From: Rhodospirillaceae bacterium CCH5-H10
Lineage (GTDB): Bacteria > Pseudomonadota > Alphaproteobacteria > Reyranellales > Reyranellaceae
Direction: 5' to 3'
DNA: 5,851 nt
Assembly: GCA_001557035.1 (NCBI GenBank)
Contig: LSKJ01000465.1
Coordinates: 1-5,851, forward strand
Shown here piece by piece: positions 1 to 5,851 of this stretch. The notes beneath the pieces were generated by a model that was given only the letters and a program-made list of their open reading frames with translations, was not told the origin of the DNA and did not search any database. Both the position numbers and the translations under genes were made by a program. Every line of letters starts with the position of its first letter. Positions within the stretch are counted from its first letter, which is position 1.

Positions 1-294
1 CAACTCAAACCCGAATCTGTCCCCCCGCGGCGCGAAGCACCACTCCCTTCCCCCCCACGAACGGGCAACGACGTCCCCTCGTCGACTTTGCCCGGTGGTG
101 CCCGCGTCGCAGCGGAGGCCGGCAGCCCCTCGCCGGCCTCCGCACCCCTTTCCAAGCGTACCCCCGGACCCACGACGCCCCCTCGACCGGCCCAGATACA
201 AGAGCCGGCAACATCGGGTCCGGTTGGCGACGGCCAGAGCGCCGCAGTCTCCATCGATGAAATCCTCTCGCGTAAACAAGAGGGTACTCGATGA
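1..294 (+). CDS. ftsL: Probable FtsL C-terminal tail (5' end outside window)
   Basis: The frame beginning at base 1 stays open for 97 codons and ends at a TGA overlapping the ftsI ATG (ATGA). In alphaproteobacterial dcw clusters the gene directly before ftsI is normally ftsL, a small bitopic division protein that works with FtsB/FtsQ and FtsI at the septum; the name rests on that position. What is visible is only a tail: no membrane segment or coiled coil, mainly Pro, Ala, Ser, Arg and Gly, hence probably disordered, closing with a helix-prone stretch VSIDEILSRKQEGTR. FtsL is usually a short protein, so this would be an unusually long extension. Caution: the other two forward frames are also open over most of the region, and third-position GC (about 64% by my count) is no better than theirs. 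A TTG at 88 could start a 68-residue ORF, but an open frame to the window edge makes a partial gene more likely. The stretch also holds a 12-bp inverted repeat (112-143) and two poly-C runs. Confidence 0.5.
   Translation, partial: QLKPESVPPRREAPLPSPPRTGNDVPSSTLPGGARVAAEAGSPSPASAPLSKRTPGPTTPPRPAQIQEPATSGPVGDGQSAAVSIDEILSRKQEGTR
112..143 (+). repeat. Perfect 12-bp inverted repeat, 8-nt loop
   Basis: Left arm 112-123 (GCGGAGGCCGGC) and right arm 132-143 (GCCGGCCTCCGC) are exact reverse complements, separated by the loop AGCCCCTC. In RNA this would form a very GC-rich hairpin. No T-run follows on either strand, so it is not a standard intrinsic terminator. It lies in the presumed ftsL tail, where codon bias is weak. 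Function unknown. Confidence 0.7.
280..284 (+). promoter_or_regulatory. Ribosome binding site of ftsI
   Basis: GAGGG lies 6 nt before the ftsI ATG at 291 and matches the anti-Shine-Dalgarno end of 16S rRNA. It sits inside the last codons of the upstream frame and supports ATG 291 as the start. The ATGA overlap suggests translational coupling with the upstream gene. Confidence 0.75.
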
Positions 295-2156
295 GGCTGT
301 GGCGCAAATCTGCCTCGCCTGAACCGGCCGCCGCGGAAAACGCGGCGGCCGGCGCGCGTTACGCCTCGGCCAAGGAGCGGCTGAAGGGCGACGCGCAGGA
401 GACCGCCCGGCAGCGCCTGATGATCGCCTCGGTGATCTTCGGCATTGCCTTCACGGCGGTCGGCCTGCGCATGGGCTACGTGTCGCTGCTGCGTGACGGC
501 GCCGAGCCGACGCAGCGGGTCGCGGCCCGCGGCGGCTCGATCCAGTCCGAGCGTGCCGACATCGTGGACCGCAATGGCGCCGTGCTGGCGACGTCGGTCC
601 CGGTCATGTCGGCGTTCGTCAATCCGCACCTGTTGCTCGACCCGCAGGAAGCCGCGCGCAAGATCGTGACGGCGCTTCCGGACCTGAAATACGACGACGT
701 CCGCGAGAAGCTCGAAGGCGACCGGACTTTCGTCTGGATCAAGCGCGGCCTCAGCCCGCGCGAGCACGACCGGGTCAACCGCCTCGGCATTCCCGGCCTC
801 GAGTTCCAGGCCGAGGAACGTCGCATCTATCCGCAGGGAACGGCCGCGGCGCACATCCTGGGCTATGCCAGCGTCGACAATACGGGCCTCGCGGGCATGG
901 AGCGCTACTTCGACCAGCAGCTCCAGAGCGGCGAGACCGTGCAGCTGTCGATCGACCTTCGCCTGCAGCGAATCGTCGAGCGCGAACTTGCGCGCGCCGT
1001 CCAGAAATTTTCGGCGATCGGCGCCACCGCGATCGTGATGGACGTCACCAACGGTGAGGTCCTCGCCATGGCGTCGCTGCCCACCTACAATCCAAACAGC
1101 ACCCGGACGCTGACCAACGAGGCGCTTTTCAATCGCGCCACGCTCGGCGTCTACGAGCAGGGTTCGACCTTCAAGATCTTCAACACGGCGATGGCGCTCG
1201 ATACGGGCAAGATATCGATGACCAGCGTCTTCGATGCCACGTCGCCGATCAAGATCGACCGCTTCACCATCAACGACGACCACGCCCAGCGCCGTCCCTT
1301 GTCGGTGCCCGATATCTTCAAGTATTCGTCGAACATCGCCTCGGCCAAGATGGCGGTCGAGGTGATGGGTCCGGAGGGCCAGAGGGCCTTCTTCGACAAG
1401 ATCGGCTTCCTGAAGCCGGTCACGACCCAGCTTCCCGAAGTCGCCGGCCCGCTCTGGCCGCGTCACTGGATGAAGATCAACACCATGACCATCGCCTTCG
1501 GTCACGGCATCTCGGTGACGCCGCTGCATCTGGCGATGGGTTCCGCGGCCATGATCAATGGCGGCATTCTCTACCAGCCCTCGCTGGTCAAGCGCACGGC
1601 CGCCAGCGACAAGGGCCGCCGGGTCATCCAGCAGAAGACGTCGGTCAACATGCGCCAGCTGCTGCGCCTCAATGCGGTCGAGGGAACCGGCAAGAACGCC
1701 AACGTCCCCGGCTACGAGGTCGGCGGCAAGACCGGCACCGCCGAGAAGCCCGGGCGCGGCGGCTACCGCCAGAAGGCGCTGATCAGCTCCTTCGTCGGCG
1801 CGTTCCCGATGAACGACCCGAAGTTCGTCGTCATCGTCTCGCTCGACGAGCCGAAGGGCCTGCCCGAGACGGGCGGCTACGCGACCGCCGGCTGGGTCGC
1901 GGCGCCGTCGGTCAAGGTGATCATCGAACAGATCGTGTCGCTCTACGGCATCCTGCCGGGGGACCTGAAAGAAGGCCTGCCCCCGATCGAGATCGCCTCG
2001 ACTCCGGTGCCGGCTCCCGTCGTCCCGGCGCAGGTCGTACCGGCGAGCGTGCGTCGCTCGCCCGGCGATCATCGCAAGGCCCTGCCGGTCCGCCCGGCCC
2101 CCGGTCAGACGGCGGCGGCACCCGGTCCGGGAGTGCGCCGCGTTGCGTCTGAGTGA
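291..2156 (+). CDS. ftsI: FtsI / PBP3, septal peptidoglycan D,D-transpeptidase
   Basis: Monofunctional class B penicillin-binding protein that crosslinks septal peptidoglycan in the periplasm as part of the divisome (FtsW, FtsQ/L/B). Its 621 residues show a cytoplasmic N-terminus of about 42 residues, one membrane anchor at about 43-65, and a PBP dimerization/pedestal domain from about 80 to 215 with the conserved IVDRNG at 91-96. The transpeptidase domain runs from about 240 to 550. It carries the acylated serine in S292-T-F-K295, the SxN motif S346-S347-N348, K480-T-G-T483, and the family block IAFGHGISVTPL at 401-412. After about residue 560 comes a Pro/Ala-rich tail with VVPA repeats, making the protein longer than E. 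coli FtsI (588). ATG 291 has a good Shine-Dalgarno and overlaps the previous stop; the 3' end overlaps murE. A 12-bp inverted repeat lies at codons 12-21. PBP2 (mrdA) is excluded by the dcw context. Confidence 0.97.
   Translation: MRLWRKSASPEPAAAENAAAGARYASAKERLKGDAQETARQRLMIASVIFGIAFTAVGLRMGYVSLLRDGAEPTQRVAARGGSIQSERADIVDRNGAVLATSVPVMSAFVNPHLLLDPQEAARKIVTALPDLKYDDVREKLEGDRTFVWIKRGLSPREHDRVNRLGIPGLEFQAEERRIYPQGTAAAHILGYASVDNTGLAGMERYFDQQLQSGETVQLSIDLRLQRIVERELARAVQKFSAIGATAIVMDVTNGEVLAMASLPTYNPNSTRTLTNEALFNRATLGVYEQGSTFKIFNTAMALDTGKISMTSVFDATSPIKIDRFTINDDHAQRRPLSVPDIFKYSSNIASAKMAVEVMGPEGQRAFFDKIGFLKPVTTQLPEVAGPLWPRHWMKINTMTIAFGHGISVTPLHLAMGSAAMINGGILYQPSLVKRTAASDKGRRVIQQKTSVNMRQLLRLNAVEGTGKNANVPGYEVGGKTGTAEKPGRGGYRQKALISSFVGAFPMNDPKFVVIVSLDEPKGLPETGGYATAGWVAAPSVKVIIEQIVSLYGILPGDLKEGLPPIEIASTPVPAPVVPAQVVPASVRRSPGDHRKALPVRPAPGQTAAAPGPGVRRVASE
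324..352 (+). repeat. Perfect 12-bp inverted repeat, GAAAA loop, near ftsI start
   Basis: Left arm 324-335 (CCGGCCGCCGCG) and right arm 341-352 (CGCGGCGGCCGG) are exact reverse complements around the 5-nt loop GAAAA. All 12 pairs are G-C. It starts 33 nt after the A of the ftsI ATG and encodes residues 12-21, the Ala-rich P-AAA-E-N-AAA-G of the cytoplasmic N-terminus. There is no downstream T-run. A role in mRNA stability or elongation pausing is inference; alanine codon clustering could also have produced it. Confidence 0.75.
2129..2133 (+). promoter_or_regulatory. Ribosome binding site supporting the TTG start of murE
   Basis: GGGAG lies 9 nt before TTG 2143. The alternative ATG at 2161 has only a weak, closely spaced purine run (GAGTGAG, 2151-2157). 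The site lies within the 3' coding sequence of ftsI and favours the upstream start. Confidence 0.5.
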
Positions 2157-2183
2157 GCTGATGCGCCGGGGCGCAGACGCAAC
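2142..2183 (+). promoter_or_regulatory. Inverted repeat enclosing the murE start region
   Basis: Left arm 2142-2151 (GTTGCGTCTG) and right arm 2174-2183 (CAGACGCAAC) pair perfectly over 10 bp. With one bulged base at 2184, three more pairs form (2139-2141 with 2185-2187). The left arm contains the probable murE TTG (2143-2145). The 22-nt loop contains the ftsI stop (2154-2156) and the alternative murE ATG (2161). As mRNA it could hide the TTG until a ribosome finishing ftsI opens the stem, a known logic of translational coupling; that role is inference. Confidence 0.45.
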
Positions 2184-3630
2184 CGCGATTGCTCCCGCGT
2201 TGCCGCGCGATCCCATTCTCGCCGGACTGACGCTCGACTCCCGCAAGGTAAAGCCGGGTTATCTCTTCGCCGCCCTGTCGGGGAGCCATCAGGATGGCGC
2301 CGCCTTCGTGACCGATGCCGTGAAGCGCGGTGCGGTCGCGATCCTCGCCGCCCCCGATGCCGCGCTGCCGCCGCTCGATCCCGGCATCGTGGTCGTGCGC
2401 GACGCCAATCCGCGTCGTCGTGTGGCGTTGATGGCCTCGGCCTTTGCCGGCGCCCAGCCTGCCACCATCGCCGCCGTCACCGGCACCAACGGCAAATCCT
2501 CGACGGTGCATTTCGTGCGCCAGATCTGGGAGCGGATGGGGCTGAAAGCCGCCAGCGTCGGCACGCTGGGAATCGTTTCGCCCGGCCTCGTGCGCGATGG
2601 CGGCCTCACCACGCCCGATCCGGTGCAGCTTCACGAGGACCTGGCGACCCTGGCGCGCGAGGGCGTGTCGCATCTCGCCATCGAGGCCTCGAGCCACGGC
2701 ATCGACCAGTCACGGCTCGACGGGCTGCGCCTCGCCGCGGCGGCCTTCACCAACCTCACGCACGAGCATCTCGATTATCACCGCTCGATGGATGCCTACT
2801 TCTCCGCCAAGGCGCGGCTGTTCGACGTGCTGTTGCCGCCGAACAGCACGGCCGTCGTCAACGCCGACAGCGACCGCGCCGACGCCCTGGCCGCGATTTG
2901 CCGCTCCCGCGGCATCCGCTTCTGGACCTATGGCGCGAAGGGCAGCGAGTTCCGCCTTCTGGCCGACGATCCCACGCCGACCGGCCAGCACCTCTCGCTC
3001 GAAGTCATGGGCACGCGCCACGAAGTCGACCTGCCGCTCGTCGGCGGCTTCCAGGCCTCCAACGCGCTCGCGGCGCTCGGCCTCGTCGTGGCCACCGGCG
3101 GCGATCCGGCCCGCGCCGTCGCCGCACTCGCGCATCTGACCGGCGCGCCCGGCCGGCTGCAGCTCGTCGCCCGCCATCGCACCGGCGCCGCCGTCTATGT
3201 CGACTATGCTCACAAACCCGAGGCGCTGGAGACGGTGTTGCGCACGCTGCGACCCTTCGCGCGCGGCAAGCTCGTCGTCGTGTTCGGCTGCGGCGGCGAC
3301 CGCGATCGCGCCAAGCGGCCGGTGATGGGCGAGATCGCCACGCGCCTTGCCGACCTCACCATCGTCACCGACGACAATCCGCGCAGCGAGGAGCCGGCCG
3401 CGATCCGCGCCGAGATCGTGCGCGGCATCGCCGCCGACCGTCGCAACTGGATCGAGATCGCCGACGGCCGTCACGCCGCCCTTGCCGCCGGCATGGCGGC
3501 GCTGTCGGGTGCCGACGACCTGCTGCTGATCGCCGGCAAGGGCCATGAGACCGGCCAGACGATCAAGGGCGTCACGCATCACTTCGACGATGCGGAAGAA
3601 GCGCGTGCCCTGGCCGGAGGCGCCGCATGA
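2143..3630 (+). CDS. murE: MurE, UDP-MurNAc-tripeptide synthetase (meso-DAP ligase)
   Basis: Cytoplasmic ATP-dependent ligase adding meso-diaminopimelate to UDP-MurNAc-L-Ala-D-Glu. The 495 residues are of normal family length and have the three Mur ligase domains. The N-terminal domain holds LTLDSR (29-34) and LFAALSG (41-47). The ATPase domain has the P-loop TGTNGKSS (113-120, K118), TTPDP (156-160), ASSH (182-185), HLDYH (209-213) and the expected carbamylated lysine in YFSAKARLF (K223). The C-terminal domain shows DYAHKP (354-359), GCGGDRDRAKRP (382-392), the meso-DAP specificity motif DNPR (411-414) and GKGHETGQ (465-472). The P-loop has Ser after Lys where Thr is more usual, a conservative change. 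Start: TTG 2143 restores the typical N-terminus LRLSELM and has a GGGAG site, giving a 14-nt overlap with ftsI; ATG 2161 would remove six residues. The DNPR motif argues for DAP rather than lysine in the wall. Confidence 0.97.
   Translation: MRLSELMRRGADATAIAPALPRDPILAGLTLDSRKVKPGYLFAALSGSHQDGAAFVTDAVKRGAVAILAAPDAALPPLDPGIVVVRDANPRRRVALMASAFAGAQPATIAAVTGTNGKSSTVHFVRQIWERMGLKAASVGTLGIVSPGLVRDGGLTTPDPVQLHEDLATLAREGVSHLAIEASSHGIDQSRLDGLRLAAAAFTNLTHEHLDYHRSMDAYFSAKARLFDVLLPPNSTAVVNADSDRADALAAICRSRGIRFWTYGAKGSEFRLLADDPTPTGQHLSLEVMGTRHEVDLPLVGGFQASNALAALGLVVATGGDPARAVAALAHLTGAPGRLQLVARHRTGAAVYVDYAHKPEALETVLRTLRPFARGKLVVVFGCGGDRDRAKRPVMGEIATRLADLTIVTDDNPRSEEPAAIRAEIVRGIAADRRNWIEIADGRHAALAAGMAALSGADDLLLIAGKGHETGQTIKGVTHHFDDAEEARALAGGAA
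3616..3620 (+). promoter_or_regulatory. Strong ribosome binding site of murF
   Basis: GGAGG, a full Shine-Dalgarno core, lies 6 nt before the murF ATG at 3627, inside the last codons of murE. It is the best ribosome site in the window and confirms the ATGA-overlapping start. Confidence 0.85.
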
Positions 3631-5033
3631 GCGCGCTCTGGACCGCGGATGAAGTGAAGGCCGCACTGACGGCCGCGTCGATCACCGCGCCGTTCGAGGC
3701 GACGGGCGTGACCTTCGACAGCCGCGCCGTCGGCACGGGCGATCTCTTCTTTGCGCTGAGCGGCGAGACGACCGACGGCCACGGCTTCGTGGCCGATGCC
3801 TTGTCGCGCGGCGCCGCGGCCGCCGTCGTGTCGCGCGACGTCGAGGGCGCCAAGGGCACGCTGGTTCGCGTGCCCGACACGATGAAGGCGCTGATCGAAC
3901 TCGGTCGCGCCGCGCGTCGGCGCAGCCAGGCCCGCATCGCCAGCGTCACCGGCTCGGTCGGCAAGACCAGCACCAAGGACGCGCTGCGCGCGATGCTGTC
4001 GGCCCAGGCGCCGACCTCGGCCAGCGTGGCGAGCTACAACAATCATGTCGGCGTGCCGGTCAGCCTCGCGCGCCTGCCGCGCGACGCGCAGTACGGCGTG
4101 TTCGAGATCGGCATGAACCATCCCGGCGAGATCGAACCGCTCGCCCGTCAGGTCGAGGCGCATGTCGGCGTCGTGACCAATGTGGGGCCGGTCCATATCG
4201 GCCACATGGGCAGCGAGGAAGCGGTCGCCGACGAGAAGGGCTGCCTGTTCGCCGGCATGGCGGAAGGCGCAGTCGCCGTGCTCAATCGCGACAGCCATCA
4301 CTACGAGCGCTTGGTCGGAAAAGCTCGTCATTTCGGCGTTTCGCGCATCGTCGGTTTCGGGCGCAGCGAGGCTGCGGACGCCCGTCTTGTCTCCTGCAAC
4401 CTGCAGGATTCGGGCAGTGATGTTGCAGCCTTGATACACGGTCGCCGGATCGAGTATCGGCTGGGCGCGGCCGGCGAGCATTGGGTGCTGAACAGCGTCG
4501 CGGCGCTGGCGGTGGTCGAGGCACTCGGCGCGGATGTCGCGAAGGCGTCGGCCGTCCTGGCCGGCGTGAAGGCCTCGCCAGGTCGCGGTGCGCGCCGGAT
4601 GCTGAAGTTCGGCAACGGCACGATCGAGCTGCTGGACGAGAGCTACAACGCCAATCCGGTCTCGGTGAAGGCGATGCTCGCGGTCCTGGCGCGGACCGAG
4701 CCGCAAGCGGGAGGGCGCCGGATTCTCGCGCTGGGCGACATGCGCGAGCTGGGCGAGGGCGCGGACGGCTACCACGCCGGTCTGGCCGATGCGGTGGCCG
4801 CGAGCGGTGCTGCGCAGGTGTTCCTGTGCGGCCCGCACATGCAGGCCCTGTGGCAGAAGCTGGCGCCCGAGCAGCGCGGCGTGCACCGGCCGGATTCGGC
4901 GGCGCTGGCGGGCGATCTTCCCGCGGTGCTCAGGGCAGGGGATGTGGTCGCGGTGAAGGGTTCGCTGGGATCGAAAATGAAGATCGTCGTGGACGCCATC
5001 GTGGCGGCCAGCGGCGGCGAGGCGGGACGCTAG
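3627..5033 (+). CDS. murF: MurF, UDP-MurNAc-tripeptide--D-Ala-D-Ala ligase
   Basis: Cytoplasmic ATP-dependent ligase adding D-alanyl-D-alanine to UDP-MurNAc-tripeptide, the last soluble step before lipid I. The 468 residues match the family length. The N-terminal domain (VTFDSR 28-33, DLFFALSG 39-46) closely resembles the matching part of MurE upstream, as expected for paralogous Mur ligases. The ATPase domain has the P-loop TGSVGKTST (108-116, K113), YNNHVGVPVSL (137-147), FEIGMNHPGEI (159-169), TNVGPVHIGHMGS (184-196) and DEKG (202-205). The C-terminal domain has DESYNANP (337-344), ALGDMRELG (368-376) and VKGSLGSKM (443-451). The start ATG 3627 overlaps the murE stop as ATGA and has a GGAGG site, so coupled translation is likely. 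Codons 227-280 (4305-4466) use more A/T-ending codons than the codons just before them; this is a variable part of the protein and no frame is broken. Confidence 0.97.
   Translation: MSALWTADEVKAALTAASITAPFEATGVTFDSRAVGTGDLFFALSGETTDGHGFVADALSRGAAAAVVSRDVEGAKGTLVRVPDTMKALIELGRAARRRSQARIASVTGSVGKTSTKDALRAMLSAQAPTSASVASYNNHVGVPVSLARLPRDAQYGVFEIGMNHPGEIEPLARQVEAHVGVVTNVGPVHIGHMGSEEAVADEKGCLFAGMAEGAVAVLNRDSHHYERLVGKARHFGVSRIVGFGRSEAADARLVSCNLQDSGSDVAALIHGRRIEYRLGAAGEHWVLNSVAALAVVEALGADVAKASAVLAGVKASPGRGARRMLKFGNGTIELLDESYNANPVSVKAMLAVLARTEPQAGGRRILALGDMRELGEGADGYHAGLADAVAASGAAQVFLCGPHMQALWQKLAPEQRGVHRPDSAALAGDLPAVLRAGDVVAVKGSLGSKMKIVVDAIVAASGGEAGR
5024..5027 (+). promoter_or_regulatory. Ribosome binding site of mraY
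   Basis: GGGA lies 7 nt before the mraY ATG at 5035; GAGG at 5019-5022 is an alternative with 12-nt spacing. Both lie in the last murF codons. The early mraY coding sequence (5040-5055) is locally AT-rich, which should keep the initiation region open. Confidence 0.55.
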
Positions 5034-5034
5034 G

Positions 5035-5851
5035 ATGTTCTACAATTTTCTCTATCCGCTGGCGGACCTGTTCACGCCGTTCAACCTGTTCCGCTACCTG
5101 ACGTTCCGCTCCATCGCGGCCTTCCTTACGGCACTGGTGCTGAGCTTCCTGATCGGCGGCGCGCTCATCCGCTGGCTGCGCAGCAAGCAGAAGCAGGGAC
5201 AGCCGATCCGCGACGACGGCCCGGCCAGCCACCTGATGACCAAGAAGGGCACGCCGACGATGGGCGGGCTTCTGATCCTGATCACGCTGTCCGTCGCGAC
5301 GCTGCTGTGGGCCGACCTCACCAACCGCTATGTCTGGATCGTGCTGGGCGTCACGCTGGCCTTCGGGGCGGTGGGCTTCTGGGACGACTTCCTGAAGGTC
5401 ACAAAGCGCAACACCAAGGGCGTGCCGGGCAAGATCAAGCTTGCGCTCACGGTCGGCGCCTCCGCCATCGCGGTCTACCTGATCGCGCAGGCCTCTCCTG
5501 CGCCGCTGCGCTACCAGCTCGCCGTGCCGTTCCTCAAGGACGTGCTGATCCCGCTGGGCATCGTCGGCTTCATCGCCTTCGGCGTCCTGGTGATCGCCGG
5601 CACCTCGAACGCGGTGAACCTCACGGACGGTCTGGACGGTCTCGCCATCGGTCCGGTCATCATGGCCTCGGCCGTGTTCGGCCTGATCGCCTATGTGGTC
5701 GGCAACACGATCCTCACCAACTACCTTTTCCTCCATCACGTGCCGCGTTCGGGCGAACTCGCCGTGCTGCTGGCGGCCTTGGTGGGCGCGGGACTGGGAT
5801 TCCTGTGGTTCAACGCCCCGCCCGCGATGGTGTTCATGGGCGACACCGGCT
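5035..5851 (+). CDS. mraY: MraY, phospho-MurNAc-pentapeptide translocase (3' end cut by window)
   Basis: Integral membrane enzyme that transfers phospho-MurNAc-pentapeptide from UDP to undecaprenyl phosphate at the cytoplasmic face, forming lipid I and UMP. The 272 residues visible are about three quarters of the usual ~360. The N-terminus MFYNFLYPLADLF and YLTFRSI (21-27) are typical. Conserved blocks follow: the cytoplasmic loop DGPASH (61-66), KKGTPTMGG (70-78), the Asp pair D117-D118 in GFWDDFLK, NTKG (126-129), NAVNLTDGLDGLA (192-204) with D198 and D201, and FLWFNAPPAMVFMGDTG (256-272) with the family's catalytic-region aspartate D270. Hydrophobic segments lie near 25-45, 76-92, 99-116, 134-151, 168-190, 203-222 and 240-259. 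The His-rich loop near the C-terminus lies beyond the window. ATG 5035 follows the murF TAG after one base, so co-translation with murF is expected. No frame damage is seen. Confidence 0.97.
   Translation, partial: MFYNFLYPLADLFTPFNLFRYLTFRSIAAFLTALVLSFLIGGALIRWLRSKQKQGQPIRDDGPASHLMTKKGTPTMGGLLILITLSVATLLWADLTNRYVWIVLGVTLAFGAVGFWDDFLKVTKRNTKGVPGKIKLALTVGASAIAVYLIAQASPAPLRYQLAVPFLKDVLIPLGIVGFIAFGVLVIAGTSNAVNLTDGLDGLAIGPVIMASAVFGLIAYVVGNTILTNYLFLHHVPRSGELAVLLAALVGAGLGFLWFNAPPAMVFMGDTG

Noticed and set aside
113..120. MurE P-loop Ser variant as a functional defect (residue numbers of MurE)
   Set aside because: Ser in place of Thr after the P-loop Lys is a conservative change found in ATP-binding loops, and all other MurE motifs are intact.
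324..360. Intrinsic terminator inside ftsI
   Set aside because: The stem is strong but is followed by GCGCGCGTT, not a T-run, and lies early in an essential gene.
3629..3638. 10-bp palindrome GAGCGCGCTC at the murF start
   Set aside because: It has no loop, so it forms no useful RNA hairpin, and no known operator of this form was recognised.
2710..3666. Minus-strand ORF (318 codons) across murE
   Set aside because: Antisense shadow of murE, rich in Gly, Ala and Arg, with no family motif.
3579..4886. Long minus-strand ORF (435 codons) across murF
   Set aside because: It lies opposite the well-supported murF and reads as a His/Arg/Ala-rich composition with no recognisable motif. Long antisense frames are expected in GC-rich coding DNA.
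5007..5063. 8-bp inverted repeat (5007-5014 with 5056-5063) flanking the mraY start
   Set aside because: Short arms with a 41-nt loop are easily expected by chance in this GC-rich sequence.
4481..5101. Plus-strand ORF (206 codons) spanning the murF/mraY junction
   Set aside because: Arg/Gly-rich shadow frame crossing two real genes, with no motif.
4930..5739. Minus-strand ORF (269 codons) across mraY
   Set aside because: Antisense of mraY; the Glu/Arg/Asp/Gln-rich sequence mirrors the hydrophobic codons of a membrane protein.

Overview
The window is a piece of a classical division and cell wall (dcw) cluster, read entirely on the + strand. The order is: 3' end of a probable ftsL, ftsI (pbpB), murE, murF, and the 5' three quarters of mraY. 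The DNA is GC-rich (roughly two thirds by eye) with strong G/C preference in third codon positions. The meso-diaminopimelate signature DNPR in MurE indicates a Gram-negative-type peptidoglycan. Together with the ftsL-ftsI-murE-murF-mraY order and the sequence style of MurE and FtsI, this suggests an alphaproteobacterium, probably outside the best-studied genera. The genus cannot be fixed from this sequence.

Layout: 1-294 is an open frame with no start inside the window, giving a Pro/Ala/Ser-rich tail that ends in an ATGA overlap with ftsI; I call it the FtsL C-terminus with moderate confidence. 291-2156 is ftsI, the septal transpeptidase, with all three catalytic motifs and a Pro/Ala-rich C-terminal tail. 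2143-3630 is murE (probable TTG start, 14-nt overlap with ftsI). 3627-5033 is murF (ATGA overlap with murE). 5035-5851 is mraY, one base after the murF stop and cut by the window end. No strand switch, promoter, terminator, RNA gene, mobile element or CRISPR array was found.

Working together: MurE and MurF complete the cytoplasmic UDP-MurNAc-pentapeptide, MraY loads it onto undecaprenyl phosphate to give lipid I, and FtsI crosslinks the resulting strands at the septum in complex with FtsL and other division proteins. The genes overlap or almost touch, so one polycistronic mRNA with translational coupling is likely.

The gene content is ordinary and I see no new biological system. The most interesting signals are at RNA level: a perfect 12-bp inverted repeat just inside the ftsI start, another perfect 12-bp inverted repeat in the presumed ftsL tail, and a 10-bp inverted repeat whose left arm contains the probable TTG start of murE, with the ftsI stop codon in its loop. 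The 1-294 stretch also has weak coding character and deserves a check.
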